Shown: positions 9,003-18,333 of the stretch, in pieces
Layout of the letters: every line of letters starts with the position of its first letter
How positions within the stretch are numbered: the stretch's first letter is position 1
Assembly: GCA_019747815.1 (NCBI GenBank)
Contig: JAIEQJ010000048.1
Span: forward strand, 42,540 to 106,539
Length of the DNA: 64,000 nucleotides
Origin: Hyphomonadaceae bacterium
Lineage (GTDB): Bacteria; Pseudomonadota; Alphaproteobacteria; Rhizobiales; Hyphomicrobiaceae
Reading direction: 5' to 3'
Position numbers and translations under genes: made by a program
Notes under the pieces: generated by a model
What the model saw: the letters and a program-made list of their open reading frames with translations, nothing else
Told to the model about the DNA's origin: nothing
The model's database searches: none

Positions 9003-9070
9003 TTATAGGCCTGCGGCCCGCCGGCATGCAGCTTTGGGGACCTCGGCGGGCTTTGCCTGACGAGGGAACC

Positions 9071-9574
9071 ATGCACATCCTTGCCATCCTGGGTGCGGTT
9101 TTGGGCGTGCTGCTGCTGGTGCTGTTTCGCATGCAGCAGGCGGCCAATGCGGCCCGCGACGTCGCCGATGCGGCCGATGCGGCACGCGGGTTTTTCCGGC
9201 GCTGGGGTTGGCGCCGGAAGCATGCCAAGCATCCCCTCGATACGATCGAGGATGCGCGCGAGGCGGCGGCCGCCATGATGGTGGCAACCGCCCAAGCCGA
9301 CGGCAGCATCAGCGAGCGCGAGCGGGCCGCAATTGCGGCGGAGATGCGCAAACGCTTCGGCGCCACCCCGCAGCAGGCCGAGGAGCTGCTGGCCCGCGCC
9401 CGCTGGCTGGTTCAGGACCGCAATGATGCCAGCGAGGTGTTTCGGCGCCTCACGCCGCTGATCGTGCGCACCTGCGGGCCGAAGGAGCGCGCCGACCTGA
9501 TCGCCATGCTGAGCGCGATCGCCGGCGCGGACGGCAGGGCCGACGAGGTGCTACGCAGGATATCACGCGGTTGA
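9071..9574 (+). CDS. TerB-like domain protein with N-terminal membrane helix
   Basis: The 167-residue protein begins with a hydrophobic helix (about 2-19) followed by an Ala-rich helix. Residues about 65-160 resemble the TerB/DjlA-N helical domain, with the acidic loop ATAQADGSISERER followed later by AIAGADGRAD; these paired Asp-rich turns are typical of the family and may bind metal. Function is unknown; TerB domains are linked to membrane or stress processes. ATG 9071 is preceded by GAGGG. Confidence 0.7.
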   Translation: MHILAILGAVLGVLLLVLFRMQQAANAARDVADAADAARGFFRRWGWRRKHAKHPLDTIEDAREAAAAMMVATAQADGSISERERAAIAAEMRKRFGATPQQAEELLARARWLVQDRNDASEVFRRLTPLIVRTCGPKERADLIAMLSAIAGADGRADEVLRRISRG

Positions 9575-9643
9575 CGTACAACCTCAGGTCGTCTTGAGCA
9601 GGTCTGTACGTGCCATTTCTTTAGCCATCGCCGCGGTTCTCAG

Positions 9644-9808
9644 CTAGTGTGATGATCGAGAAATTCGCCCTTCCTCGAGCTCGCCTACTGAGCGAATTTC
9701 TCGATCTGAATCACACTAGAACCATGAACTTGCTTAGTGTCCTTTCGATCGCGAAGTTCGTTCAGCGCCTGCTGCAAGATCCGGCGAACTTCGCGATCGG
9801 GACACTAG
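9644..9808. repeat. 165-bp double-hairpin repeat (copy 1)
   Basis: It contains two long imperfect palindromes side by side. The first pairs GTGTGATGATCGAGAAATTC with the GAATTTCTCGAT...ATCACAC segment. The second pairs the CGATCGCGAAGTTCG arm with CGAACTTCGCGATCG, bounded by tagtgtcc and ggacacta. A copy of the same length lies in opposite orientation at 26082-26246. Most differences between the copies fall in the loop of the first hairpin. No ORF is present, so this is a non-autonomous repeat. Confidence 0.9.
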
Positions 9809-9842
9809 CGTGTCGGCAGCCCGTTGACGCTGAGAACGCTCT

Positions 9843-11930
9843 ATGAACGCGCATGCCAAGGTCAGACTAGGCCATTCCGTCTGCCCGCACGATTGCCCCT
9901 CGACCTGCGCGCTCGACGTCGAGCTCATCGGCGACAACCGGATCGGGCGGGTGCACGGCGCCAAGGACAATGCCTATACGGCCGGGGTCGTGTGCGCCAA
10001 GGTCGCGCGCTACGCCGAGCGCATCCATCATCCCGACCGGCTGATGCATCCCTTGCGCCGCAAGGGGCCGAAGGGCTCCGGTCAGTTCGAGCGCATCTCC
10101 TGGGACGACGCGCTCGACATCACGGCCGAGGCCCTGCTGGCGGCCGAGCGGCGCCACGGACCGGAGGCGGTCTGGCCCTACTACTACGCCGGCACCATGG
10201 GCCTCGTCATGCGCGATGGGCTGAACCGGCTGCGCCACGCCAAGCGCTATTCGGTGATGTATGCCACCATCTGCACGACGACGGCGTGGACGGGCTATAT
10301 CGCCGGCACCGGCAAGCTGGCGGGGCCCGACCCGCGCGAGATGGCCAAGTCGGACATGGTGGTGATCTGGGGCACCAACCCGGTCAACACCCAGGTCAAC
10401 GTGATGACGCACGCCACCCGCGCCCGCAAGGAGCGGGGCGCGAAGATCGTCGCCATCGACATCTATCACAACGGCACCATGCAGCAGGCCGACCTGGCGC
10501 TGTGCCTGCGGCCGGGCACCGACGGCGCGCTCGCCTGCGCGGTGATGCACGTGCTGTTCCGCGACGGCTACGCCAACTGGCCGTACATGGAGCGCTATAC
10601 CGATTGTCCGCGCGAGCTGGAAGCGCACGTCACCGACAAGACGCCCGAGTGGGCGAGCGCCATCACGGGGCTCTCGGTTGCCGAGATCGAGACCTTCGCG
10701 AAGATGGTCGGCACCACGCCCAAGACCTATTTCCGCCTCGGCTACGGCTTCTCGCGCCAGCGCAACGGCGCCCACAACATGCATGCGGCGCTGTGCATCC
10801 CGTCGGTGACGGGGGCCTGGCTCAACGAGGGCGGCGGCGGCTTCCACAGCAACAGCGGCATCTATCACTGGAACCGGTCGCTGATCGAAGGTCTCGACGT
10901 GGCCGATCCCAGCGTGCGCGTGCTGGACCAGTCGCGCATCGGCCCGGTGCTGACGGGCGACCCACAGGACCTCAAGGATGGGCCGCCGGTCACGGCCCTC
11001 TTCATCCAGAACATGAACCCGGTGCAGGTGGCGCCCGAGCAGCGCAAGGTGAAGGCGGGATTTGCGCGCGAGGATCTGTTCGTGTGCGTGCACGAGCAGT
11101 TCATGACGGCGACGGCGAAGATGGCCGACGTGGTTCTGCCCGCCACCATGTTTCTGGAGCACGACGACATCTACCAGGGCGGCGGGCATCAATACATCAT
11201 CCTGGGGCCGAAGCTGGTCGAGCCGCCCGGCGAGTGCCGCTCCAACCACGACGTCGTCTGTGCGCTCGCCCAGCGCGTCGGCGCCGAGCATGCGGGCTTT
11301 GCCAAGAGCCCGCGCGAGATCATCGACTGGACGCTGCAGACGTCGGGCTGGGGCACGCTCGCCGAGCTCGAAGAGAAGAAGTGGATCGATTGCCAGCCGG
11401 CGTTCGACAAGGCCCACTACGTCAACGGCTTCGGCTACCCCGACAGGAAGTTCCGCTTCAAGCCCGACTGGGCCAGCATCCCTGCCCCGCGCAGCAACGG
11501 CATCCGCATCGAGCGCGCCGTGCCGCGCCTGCCCGACCACTGGGACGTGATCGAGAAGGCGGATGCGAAGCACCCGTTCCGGCTCGCCACCAGCCCGTCG
11601 CGCGACTACCTCAACTCCTCGTTCAACGAGACGCCGACCAGCCAGGCCAGGCACGGCAAGCCGCGCGTGAAGGTGCATCCCGACGATCTGGCCGGGCTCG
11701 GGATTGCCGACGGCCAGCGCGTGCGCATGGGCAACGAGCGCGGCGAGATCGTGCTGGCGGCGGAGGCCTTCGCCGGCGTGCTGCCGGGCGTGGTCATTGT
11801 CGAGAGCATCGCTCCCAACGAGCACTTCGAAGGCGGCGAGGGCATCAACACGCTGACCAGCGCCGATCAGGCGGCGCCCTACGGCGGCGCCGCCTTCCAT
11901 GACAATCACGTGTGGATCAAAGAGGCATAG
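9843..11930 (+). CDS. Molybdopterin-dependent oxidoreductase (DMSO reductase superfamily)
   Basis: The 695-residue protein binds one [4Fe-4S] cluster through C14, C18, C22 and C51 (pattern Cx3Cx3Cx28C) and then carries the molybdopterin domains of the DMSO reductase superfamily. Seen: WDDALDITAEALL (about 86-98), the dinucleotide-binding stretch VVIWGTNPVNTQ, LFIQNMNPV, and a C-terminal molydopterin-binding domain with VKVHPDDLAGLGIADGQRV. No Tat signal is visible, so it is probably cytoplasmic. There are no adjacent iron-sulphur, NADH-binding or membrane-anchor subunit genes, so the electron partner is unknown. Substrate cannot be deduced. The Mo ligand should lie near YATICTTTAW, but I cannot assign it with certainty. 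Confidence 0.85.
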   Translation: MNAHAKVRLGHSVCPHDCPSTCALDVELIGDNRIGRVHGAKDNAYTAGVVCAKVARYAERIHHPDRLMHPLRRKGPKGSGQFERISWDDALDITAEALLAAERRHGPEAVWPYYYAGTMGLVMRDGLNRLRHAKRYSVMYATICTTTAWTGYIAGTGKLAGPDPREMAKSDMVVIWGTNPVNTQVNVMTHATRARKERGAKIVAIDIYHNGTMQQADLALCLRPGTDGALACAVMHVLFRDGYANWPYMERYTDCPRELEAHVTDKTPEWASAITGLSVAEIETFAKMVGTTPKTYFRLGYGFSRQRNGAHNMHAALCIPSVTGAWLNEGGGGFHSNSGIYHWNRSLIEGLDVADPSVRVLDQSRIGPVLTGDPQDLKDGPPVTALFIQNMNPVQVAPEQRKVKAGFAREDLFVCVHEQFMTATAKMADVVLPATMFLEHDDIYQGGGHQYIILGPKLVEPPGECRSNHDVVCALAQRVGAEHAGFAKSPREIIDWTLQTSGWGTLAELEEKKWIDCQPAFDKAHYVNGFGYPDRKFRFKPDWASIPAPRSNGIRIERAVPRLPDHWDVIEKADAKHPFRLATSPSRDYLNSSFNETPTSQARHGKPRVKVHPDDLAGLGIADGQRVRMGNERGEIVLAAEAFAGVLPGVVIVESIAPNEHFEGGEGINTLTSADQAAPYGGAAFHDNHVWIKEA

Positions 11931-11938
11931 GCGCGGCG

Positions 11939-12421
11939 ATGCGACGGACTGTGCGCCTTCCGATAGCGGCCGCGATGCTGGGGCTGGGCCTGATGGCGGC
12001 GTCCGCCGCCGCCGCGGCTGAGCAGCCCCCGCCGGATATTCCGGACGCCGTGGTGCGCAAGCTCGTGGAGCTTGGTCTCGAGAACATCCATCGTGCGCTC
12101 TGCGACGGCTTCAACCAGTGCGCGCCGGCGACCCCGGCGGAGTTCGCCAATCCTCCCGTCACCATCGAGCAGGCCAAGGGCGCGGTGCTGGCGGGCAGCC
12201 GCACGGCCTATGCGCGCTGGTGCCGGCTCGATGCCAACCGCCGAAGCATCCTGCCGATGACGCGGCAGCTGCGCGAGCTGAAGTTCAACGAGCGGCAGAC
12301 GGCGCTGATGGCGATCGTGCACGGCATCCAGCAGGACCTCGTCTTCAAGTCTCTCAGGGCGCAGGGCCGGTGCGACGAGGCGACGCGCAGCAAGCTCGAT
12401 GCCCAGTTGCCGAAGGCCTGA
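11939..12421 (+). CDS. Secreted hypothetical protein
   Basis: The 160-residue product has a signal peptide (MRRTVRLPIAAAMLGLGLMA, cleavage near ASAAAAAEQ at about 25-28). The mature part is helical with four cysteines (ALCDGFNQC, RWCRLD, GRCDEA), which could form two disulfides in the periplasm. I do not recognise a family. It starts 8 bp after the oxidoreductase stop codon and ends 14 bp before the RidA gene, so the three genes are probably co-transcribed. Confidence 0.65.
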   Translation: MRRTVRLPIAAAMLGLGLMAASAAAAAEQPPPDIPDAVVRKLVELGLENIHRALCDGFNQCAPATPAEFANPPVTIEQAKGAVLAGSRTAYARWCRLDANRRSILPMTRQLRELKFNERQTALMAIVHGIQQDLVFKSLRAQGRCDEATRSKLDAQLPKA

Positions 12422-12435
12422 AGGGAGGACGAGCC

Positions 12436-12855
12436 ATGGCCAAGTCTGGTGTCACCTACCTCAATCCGCCGAGTGCGCCGCCCGTGCAGGGCATGTACAG
12501 CCACGTCGCACGCATGGCACCGGGCGAGCTCGCCTTCATCGCCGGCCAGGTGGCGATCGACGCCAAGGGCAATCCGGTGGGCGTCGGCGACCTGGCGGCC
12601 CAGGTCGGCCAGGTGTTCAACAACCTGGGGCTGATCCTGAAGGACCTCGGCGCCGATTTCGAATCGGTGGTGCAGTTCACCACCTACCTGACCAAGGCTG
12701 ACAGCATCCCGGTGTGGATGGCGGCGCGGTCCGAGGTGTTTCCGAGGCTGTTCCCGGGCGGCAAGTATCCGCCCAACACGCTGCTCGTCATCGACCGGCT
12801 GGTGAAACCCGAGTTCCTGCTCGAGGTCGAGGCGATCGCCCGCGTGCCGGGGTAG
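12436..12855 (+). CDS. RidA family protein (enamine/imine deaminase)
   Basis: The 139-residue protein fits the YjgF/YER057c/UK114 (RidA) family. These trimeric enzymes hydrolyse reactive enamine or imine intermediates. The segments AFIAGQVAIDAKGNPVGVGD, QVFNNLGLILKDLGADF and VQFTTYL are characteristic. The catalytic arginine of true RidA proteins, in a C-terminal R-x-x-V-E context, is not clearly kept; the corresponding stretch reads LLVIDRLVKPEFLLEVEA. It may therefore belong to a divergent subgroup. A GGAGG ribosome binding site precedes ATG 12436. Confidence 0.82.
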   Translation: MAKSGVTYLNPPSAPPVQGMYSHVARMAPGELAFIAGQVAIDAKGNPVGVGDLAAQVGQVFNNLGLILKDLGADFESVVQFTTYLTKADSIPVWMAARSEVFPRLFPGGKYPPNTLLVIDRLVKPEFLLEVEAIARVPG

Positions 12856-12915
12856 GGATGCGCGCCCGGCGGTAGGATGCTATGTCTGTCGTTGGTAGCC
12901 TATGGAGTTGGCCGA

Positions 12916-13173
12916 ATGAACGTGAGGGTTAAGCCCGAGACCGAGGCTTGGCTCAGAGCGGAAGTGGCCAAAGGACACTTCGGGTCTGTCGAGGAAGCCG
13001 TCGAGACGATCGTGCTCGCGCACCAGGCGGCGGCGCTCGATGTGGCAGTCGATGATCACACCTGGGCCAAGCCGTTGATCGATGAGGCGTTGGCCGCGCT
13101 CGAGCGTGGAGAGGGGAGCACGCTGGCGGATGTTGTTGCCCGTCTGAAGGATCGCATCGCGGCGCGCCGATGA
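12916..13173 (+). CDS. parD: ParD-type antitoxin
   Basis: The 85-residue protein begins MNVRVKPETEAWLRAEVAKG, followed by GSVEEAVETIVLA, the N-terminal ribbon-helix-helix pattern of ParD/CC2985-type antitoxins. The C-terminal half is charged and probably wraps the toxin. It would bind its own promoter and neutralise the partner ParE. The toxin gene begins 1 bp after its stop codon, the usual tight antitoxin-first arrangement. Confidence 0.85.
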   Translation: MNVRVKPETEAWLRAEVAKGHFGSVEEAVETIVLAHQAAALDVAVDDHTWAKPLIDEALAALERGEGSTLADVVARLKDRIAARR

Positions 13174-13174
13174 C

Positions 13175-13483
13175 ATGGCGCGAATCATTGTCTCGCCTCA
13201 AGCAGAGCACGACCTTGCTCAGATCGTGGACGAGATCAGCGACACGGCTGGCCCGGCCGTTGCCGGCAATCTGCTAGGGCGCATCGTCGCGGTCATCGAC
13301 AAGCTGGCGCTCGTCCCCAACGCGTCTGGCCGGCTCGTTCCTGCTCTCGGCAAGGAAATCCGTTGCCACGCCATCGGGAGCTACAACGTCTATCTTCGCT
13401 ACGACGAGGCGGCTGACGTCCTCCTGGTCGTGCGTGTGCTGCACGGACGGCGCAACATCACGGCTGCGTTGTTTGAGAAGTGA
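13175..13483 (+). CDS. parE: ParE/RelE-superfamily toxin
   Basis: The 102-residue protein has the ParE fold signature MARIIVSPQAEHDLAQIVDEI, a central SGRLVPALGKEIRCHAIGSY, and a C-terminal DVLLVVRVLHGRRNI strand. ParE toxins poison DNA gyrase; RelE relatives cleave ribosome-bound mRNA. The VLHGRR ending is typical of the ParE branch. It pairs with the upstream parD, giving a complete type II module. It sits between the RidA gene and the P450 gene with no sign of a mobile element around it. Confidence 0.88.
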   Translation: MARIIVSPQAEHDLAQIVDEISDTAGPAVAGNLLGRIVAVIDKLALVPNASGRLVPALGKEIRCHAIGSYNVYLRYDEAADVLLVVRVLHGRRNITAALFEK

Positions 13484-13617
13484 CATGTGCTGCGACAACA
13501 GCCCAGTCCGGCGATCTGGCACATCGGCTCGCCTGATCACGGCAACGGCTCGCCTTCAACTCAGGACTTGATGCCTCTGATGCCGGATTACGGGCTTCGC
13601 CCTAACCCAACCTATGC

Positions 13618-14976
13618 CTATGACAATTCCCGGATCCGGAAGGGGAGGCCGCCCTTTGGGGTGAGCGTCACGGTGGCGTTGATGCCGGGCGGCTCGGGGC
13701 CGACGTATTCCGGCCGGAAGCGGCGCAGCAGGATCGACAGCGCCAGCGTGTTCTCGACCTGGCTCATGGCGCCGCCGATGCAGGAGCGTTTTCCCCCGCC
13801 GAAGGGCAGGTAGGTGTAGGGTTTGCGCTTCTTGGCGGCGTCGCCCAGCCAGCGCTCCGGGCTGAACGCCTCGGGCTTGTCCCAGAACTTCGGGCTGTGG
13901 TGCGCGCCGTAGGCGAACAGCGCCACGCGGTCGCCGGGGCGGATCTCCTTGCCGTCGATCTCGTCGTGCGTGGCGGCGACGCGGATCAGCATCCAGATCG
14001 GCGGATAGACCCGCATGGTCTCCTGGATCACGGCGCGCGTGTAGGCGAGCGCGGAATAGTCGGCCGCGGTCGGCTCGCGGTCGCCGAACACCGCCTCGCC
14101 TTCCTTGCGGATGCGCTCGGCCGCCGCGGGGTTGCGGGCCGTCTCATACAGCGCCCAGGCGAGCGTCAGCGCCGTCGTCTCGGTGCCGGCCCACAGATAC
14201 TGCTTCAGCTCGTCGACGGCCTGCTGCTGGTCGAACTCGGGGATCGTGGGATCGGCGACGGCCGCTTCGATCATCTTGAGCAGCGTGCGCTCGCGCTCTT
14301 CGCGGGGATCGGCGGTGAACACCTCGGGCGGCACGCCGGCCCACACCTCCATGGCCTTGGCCGCGTTCTCCTCGGTGATCTCGAACTCCGCGCCGGCCAC
14401 CTTCTTGAGGCGGATCGACTTGTGGTTCATCACGTCGGTGTAGGTCTTCACGCACTTGAACACGAAGTGCGGATTGAAGGGCATCTCGCGGTCGAACAGG
14501 GCCTTGCAGATCATGTCGGCGGCGAGCGTCCAGGTCTGCTCCACCATCTCCACCGTCTCGCCGGTCTGGGCCAGGCGTGCCCAGGTGTCCATCTTGGTGC
14601 GGATGGCGGCGAGGAAGTAGGGGATGTACTCGGCGAACATGTCCGGGTGGAAGGCCGGCTGCTGCGGCATGCGGATCTTCTGCCACAAGGCGCCATCATG
14701 GGTGATCATCGACTTGCCGAAGATCGGCTTCAGGCCGTCGAAGTATTTGATGTAATCGTCGGCCTTGGTCACCAGCACGCGCTTGAAGTGATCGGGCTCG
14801 GTCAGCAGCACGATGCGCTGGTTGCCCATGTTCACCGGGATGACGCCGCCGTAGCGGTCAGCCATCTGCATGAGGACGGTGAGCGGGTTGTTGGGACCTT
14901 TGAGCAGCGGGGTCAGCTTGAACCAGACCGAGGATTCCTCGCCGAGCTGCTGAATGTGCGATGGGGCTGCGGTCAT
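13618..14976 (-). CDS. Cytochrome P450
   Basis: The 452-residue monooxygenase shows the I-helix oxygen-binding motif AGTETTAL, the K-helix ExxR in QETMRVYPPIW, and the haem loop FGGGKRSCIGGAMSQ with the thiolate ligand at about C399. No N-terminal membrane anchor is present, so it is a soluble bacterial enzyme. The sequence style (FDREMPFNPHFVFKC, LPFGGGKRSC) is near the CYP102/CYP4-like fatty-acid or alkane type rather than CYP101; this is only an impression. No ferredoxin or reductase gene is adjacent. Confidence 0.92.
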   Translation of the reverse strand: MTAAPSHIQQLGEESSVWFKLTPLLKGPNNPLTVLMQMADRYGGVIPVNMGNQRIVLLTEPDHFKRVLVTKADDYIKYFDGLKPIFGKSMITHDGALWQKIRMPQQPAFHPDMFAEYIPYFLAAIRTKMDTWARLAQTGETVEMVEQTWTLAADMICKALFDREMPFNPHFVFKCVKTYTDVMNHKSIRLKKVAGAEFEITEENAAKAMEVWAGVPPEVFTADPREERERTLLKMIEAAVADPTIPEFDQQQAVDELKQYLWAGTETTALTLAWALYETARNPAAAERIRKEGEAVFGDREPTAADYSALAYTRAVIQETMRVYPPIWMLIRVAATHDEIDGKEIRPGDRVALFAYGAHHSPKFWDKPEAFSPERWLGDAAKKRKPYTYLPFGGGKRSCIGGAMSQVENTLALSILLRRFRPEYVGPEPPGINATVTLTPKGGLPFRIRELS

Positions 14977-15183
14977 CTCATTTGCGCTCCGCAGGCGGCT
15001 TCGGGCGCCTACTCATGCTGAACTCGCAGCGCGGAAGATGGCCCCGCCTGCACTCGTCCTCCCCAAGCGCCCCTCTGAAGTTGAAGGGTTATCGGGCCTG
15101 GGTAGCACCCGCCTCGAAAGCCTGTCCAGCTTCGATCCTGCGGCGAAATGCTTTTCGGGTAGGGTGTGGCCGGGGTTAACCAA

Positions 15184-15828
15184 TCATTCAAGGTTGTGGC
15201 GGACTGCGCCCGCCGCCGAGTCGGTTGCCAGTTTGACGCGGCCGCCCGCGATGCTGGCGCGGCCCGATGCCACCAGGGCCAAGGCTTGCGGATAGAGCCT
15301 ATGTTCCGCAACAAGAATTCGCGCCGCCAGGGTCTCGGGGGTGTCGCCTTCCTCCACCGGCACGGCCGCCTGGGCCACGATCGGCCCGCTGTCCATCTCC
15401 TCGGTGACGAAGTGGACCGTACAACCCGAGATTTTGACGCCGGCGTCCAGCGCCTGCTTGTGCGGATGCAACCCCTTGAACAGGGGCAGCAGCGAGGGAT
15501 GGATGTTGAGCTGGCGGCCGTGCCACCTCTGCACGAAGCCGGCCGACTGGATGCGCATGAAGCCGGCGAGCGCAATGAGGTCTGCACGCGCGGCGAGGAG
15601 GGCGGCATGCACGGCCTCGTCGAAGGCCTCGCGGCTGGCGTAGGCCTTGTGGTCGATGGCGGTGGCCGGCAGCCCCTGCGCCTTGGCCCAGGCGAGGCCC
15701 GCCGCGTCGGGGCGGCTTGCGATGATCGCCGCGATCTCGGCCGGATAGTCGCGTGCGCGTGCCGCCTCGACCAGCGCCATCATGTTGGAGCCGCGGCCCG
15801 AGATCAGAACGGCGAGGCGCTGTTTCAT
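15184..15828 (-). CDS. purN: Phosphoribosylglycinamide formyltransferase
   Basis: The 214-residue enzyme transfers the formyl group of 10-formyl-THF to GAR in purine synthesis. Signatures: VLISGRGSNMMAL (phosphate loop, about 6-18), the catalytic cluster NIHPSLLPLFKG with Asn and His, and the TEEMDSGPIVAQ loop containing the catalytic Asp. The gene starts 10 bp after the purM stop codon, so the two form an operon. Confidence 0.96.
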   Translation of the reverse strand: MKQRLAVLISGRGSNMMALVEAARARDYPAEIAAIIASRPDAAGLAWAKAQGLPATAIDHKAYASREAFDEAVHAALLAARADLIALAGFMRIQSAGFVQRWHGRQLNIHPSLLPLFKGLHPHKQALDAGVKISGCTVHFVTEEMDSGPIVAQAAVPVEEGDTPETLAARILVAEHRLYPQALALVASGRASIAGGRVKLATDSAAGAVRHNLE

Positions 15829-15838
15829 GCGCTGCCCA

Positions 15839-16951
15839 TCATGCCGCGAACCCAAGCGTGCCGGAGTAGCGTACCGCCTCGGCTTCGCCCTTGCCCTTGG
15901 CTTGGGATTTGACGCCGCGGCCGGGCTCGATCTCGCCGATGCGGATGGGGCGCTCTCCCGCCGCCGCCAGCACCTCGATTGCGGCCTCTGCGGCGTCCCT
16001 GGCCACCACCGCGACCATGCCGATGCCGCAGTTGAAGGTGCGCAGCATCTCCATCTCGTCCAGGCGGCCGGCCTCCTTGAGCCAGCCGAACACGGTGGGC
16101 GCGCGCCAGGCATCGAGGTCGACGTGTGCGGCAATGCCCTCCGGCAGCACGCGCGGCAGGTTCTCCGAAAGGCCTCCGCCCGTGATGTGCGCGAGCGCCT
16201 TGACGCCCCGGGTTTCGCGCACGGCCTTCAGAACCGGCTCGACATAGATGCGCGTCGGCGCCAGCAGGGCTTCCGCCAGGGTCCTGGATGCGTCGAAGGG
16301 CGCGGGCGCGTGCCAGGCCAGCCTGGCCTCCTCGACCAGCCGGCGCACCAGCGAGTATCCGTTCGAGTGCACGCCCGACGACGGCAGCCCGATCACGACA
16401 TCGCCGGCCGTGATGTCGCGGCGCGGCAGGACCTCGCCCCGCTCGACCGCTCCGACCGCAAAGCCCGCGAGATCGTAGTCCTGTGCCGCATACATGCCGG
16501 GCATCTCGGCCGTCTCGCCGCCGATCAGCGCGCAGCCCGCCAGCTTGCAGCCCTCGGCGATGCCGGCGATCACCGCGCGCGCCACCTCGACGTCAAGCTT
16601 GCCGGTGGCGAAGTAGTCGAGGAAGAACAGCGGCTCGGCACCCTGCGCCAAGAGATCGTTGACGCACATGGCGACCAGGTCGATGCCGATCGTGTCGTGC
16701 CGGCCCGTGTCGATGGCGATCTTGAGCTTGGTGCCCACGCCGTCGTTGGCGGCGACCAGAATGGGGTCCTTGAAGGCGGTGCGCTTGAGATCGAACAGTG
16801 CGCCGAACCCGCCGAGGTCGGCATCGGCGCCGGCGCGCCGCGTCGCCTTGGCGAGCGGCTTGATGGCCTCCACCAGCGCGTTGCCGGCATCGATGTTGAC
16901 ACCGGCGTCACGGTAGGAAATGGAGGGGTGTGTGTGCCTGCGGTCTGGCAT
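15839..16951 (-). CDS. purM: Phosphoribosylformylglycinamidine cyclo-ligase
   Basis: The 370-residue AIR synthetase converts FGAM to AIR with ATP. It has the family segments [52 protein letters not shown] and the C-terminal FNCGIGM. ATG 16951 gives [15 protein letters not shown]; the frame extends upstream but without family similarity. It is divergent from the DUF2066 gene, with 131 bp between the starts. Confidence 0.97.
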   Translation of the reverse strand: MPDRRHTHPSISYRDAGVNIDAGNALVEAIKPLAKATRRAGADADLGGFGALFDLKRTAFKDPILVAANDGVGTKLKIAIDTGRHDTIGIDLVAMCVNDLLAQGAEPLFFLDYFATGKLDVEVARAVIAGIAEGCKLAGCALIGGETAEMPGMYAAQDYDLAGFAVGAVERGEVLPRRDITAGDVVIGLPSSGVHSNGYSLVRRLVEEARLAWHAPAPFDASRTLAEALLAPTRIYVEPVLKAVRETRGVKALAHITGGGLSENLPRVLPEGIAAHVDLDAWRAPTVFGWLKEAGRLDEMEMLRTFNCGIGMVAVVARDAAEAAIEVLAAAGERPIRIGEIEPGRGVKSQAKGKGEAEAVRYSGTLGFAA

Positions 16952-17082
16952 GCGATTCGGGCGGTGCTCCTCACTTCTGCCCCAAGGCGCAAGAAGTATG
17001 CGGGGGCATAGCAGACCCTGGCGGGAACCGGTAGGGTCCGGCGGCGTCGCAATCTGTGCCAATTGTGGGGAATGGCGGCCAC

Positions 17083-18213
17083 ATGCCCGTTTCGCAACTG
17101 TTTCGCACGTTCGGACGTCGGGGGGCCAAGCGGGCCGCGGCGGCGGCGTGCATGGTGCTGGCAGGCAGCGTGTGCAGTCCCGTGCTGGCGGCCGACAACG
17201 TCTACACGGTGGCCAACTACCCGATCGAGGCGCGGGCCGAGAACGCGGTGGCGGCCAAGGAGAAGGCGCTGGCCGAGGGCCAGCAGGCCGCGTTCCGGTC
17301 GCTGCTGAAGCGGCTCATTCCCGTCACGCGCTATGCCCAGGCCAAGCGCCTGGAGGCGGTCAGGGCGGCGGAGCTGGTCGAGGGCGTGCGCGTGCGCTCG
17401 GAGCGCAACTCGTCCACCGAGTACATTGCGAGCTTCGATTTCACTTTCCAGGCGAAGGGGGTTCGCGACCTGCTGCGGCGCGAGGGGATCGCCTTCACCG
17501 ACGATCAGGCGCCCGTGGTGACCCTGGTGCCCGTCTGGCGCTCGTCGCCTGGGCAGCCGCCCAGAGAGGAAGCCGCCTGGAGCAATGTCTGGAAGGGCCT
17601 CGATCTGGAGAATGCGCTGACCCCGATCAAGCTCAAGCCGCTCGGCAAGGGCATTCGGCCCGAGACCGTCAATGCGATTGCGGCCGGCGACGGCAGCGCC
17701 ATGCGCGCGCTGGCGGCCGAGTACAACTCGGAATACGTGCTGCTGGCGTTTGCCGAGCCCGATGCGGTGGCGGGGCGCCTCAGCGTCACGCTGGCCGGCC
17801 GCGACGCGGTCGGCGCGATCACGCTCAAGCGCCCGTACCGCATCGATGCCGGCGATCCGGCCTATGCCAGCGAGCTGGCCGCCGTCGTCGCCCTGCGCAC
17901 GCTGGAGGGCCGCTGGAAGGCCGTCAAGGTGCGCGGTGGACCTTCCGCGTCGGCTGCGACGGCCGGCGGCGGAGGCGACACCGACCTGCTGATCGCGGTC
18001 GAGTTCCGCGGCATGGCCGAGTGGCAGGAAATCAGCCGCAAGCTAGGGGCCACGCCGGGGGTGGAGGAGCTGGACGTGGCCGGCCTGTCGGCGCGCGGCG
18101 CCCGCGTGACGTTGCGCTATGCGGACGGGGCTCAACAACTTGCCGATGAGCTTGCCCGTCAGGGCCTGAACTTGCGCAATACTGGCGGAAACTGGGTATT
18201 GTCCCTGCCATAA
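17083..18213 (+). CDS. DUF2066 domain-containing exported protein
   Basis: The 376-residue protein starts with a signal peptide: basic N-terminus, hydrophobic core [19 protein letters not shown], cleavage near residue 36. The mature part ([29 protein letters not shown]) is typical of DUF2066, a family found next to purM and hda in many proteobacteria. Its function is unknown and the location would be periplasmic. GTG 17056 is an alternative start, but ATG 17083 gives a normal signal peptide. It is the first of a run of plus-strand genes. Confidence 0.8.
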   Translation: MPVSQLFRTFGRRGAKRAAAAACMVLAGSVCSPVLAADNVYTVANYPIEARAENAVAAKEKALAEGQQAAFRSLLKRLIPVTRYAQAKRLEAVRAAELVEGVRVRSERNSSTEYIASFDFTFQAKGVRDLLRREGIAFTDDQAPVVTLVPVWRSSPGQPPREEAAWSNVWKGLDLENALTPIKLKPLGKGIRPETVNAIAAGDGSAMRALAAEYNSEYVLLAFAEPDAVAGRLSVTLAGRDAVGAITLKRPYRIDAGDPAYASELAAVVALRTLEGRWKAVKVRGGPSASAATAGGGGDTDLLIAVEFRGMAEWQEISRKLGATPGVEELDVAGLSARGARVTLRYADGAQQLADELARQGLNLRNTGGNWVLSLP

Positions 18214-18333
18214 CACTCGACTGGGGTCCACGGGAGTGGGTAGAACGGGACGGCAGGGCTCGGCACGTGCCGGTTCTTTCCGCCGATCGAGCCTGTTGCA
18301 GCGCTGCAGTTCTTTGGACCGCCGGTTCTCGCT

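Noticed and set aside
9867..11909. Very long open frame on the minus strand opposite the molybdopterin oxidoreductase gene
   Set aside because: A by-product of high GC at third positions. The product is His/Arg/Ala-rich without family features, while the plus-strand frame is an evident oxidoreductase. The same applies to minus 19968-22958 (opposite hdaA-ppk), minus 18043-19974 and plus 1735-3375.
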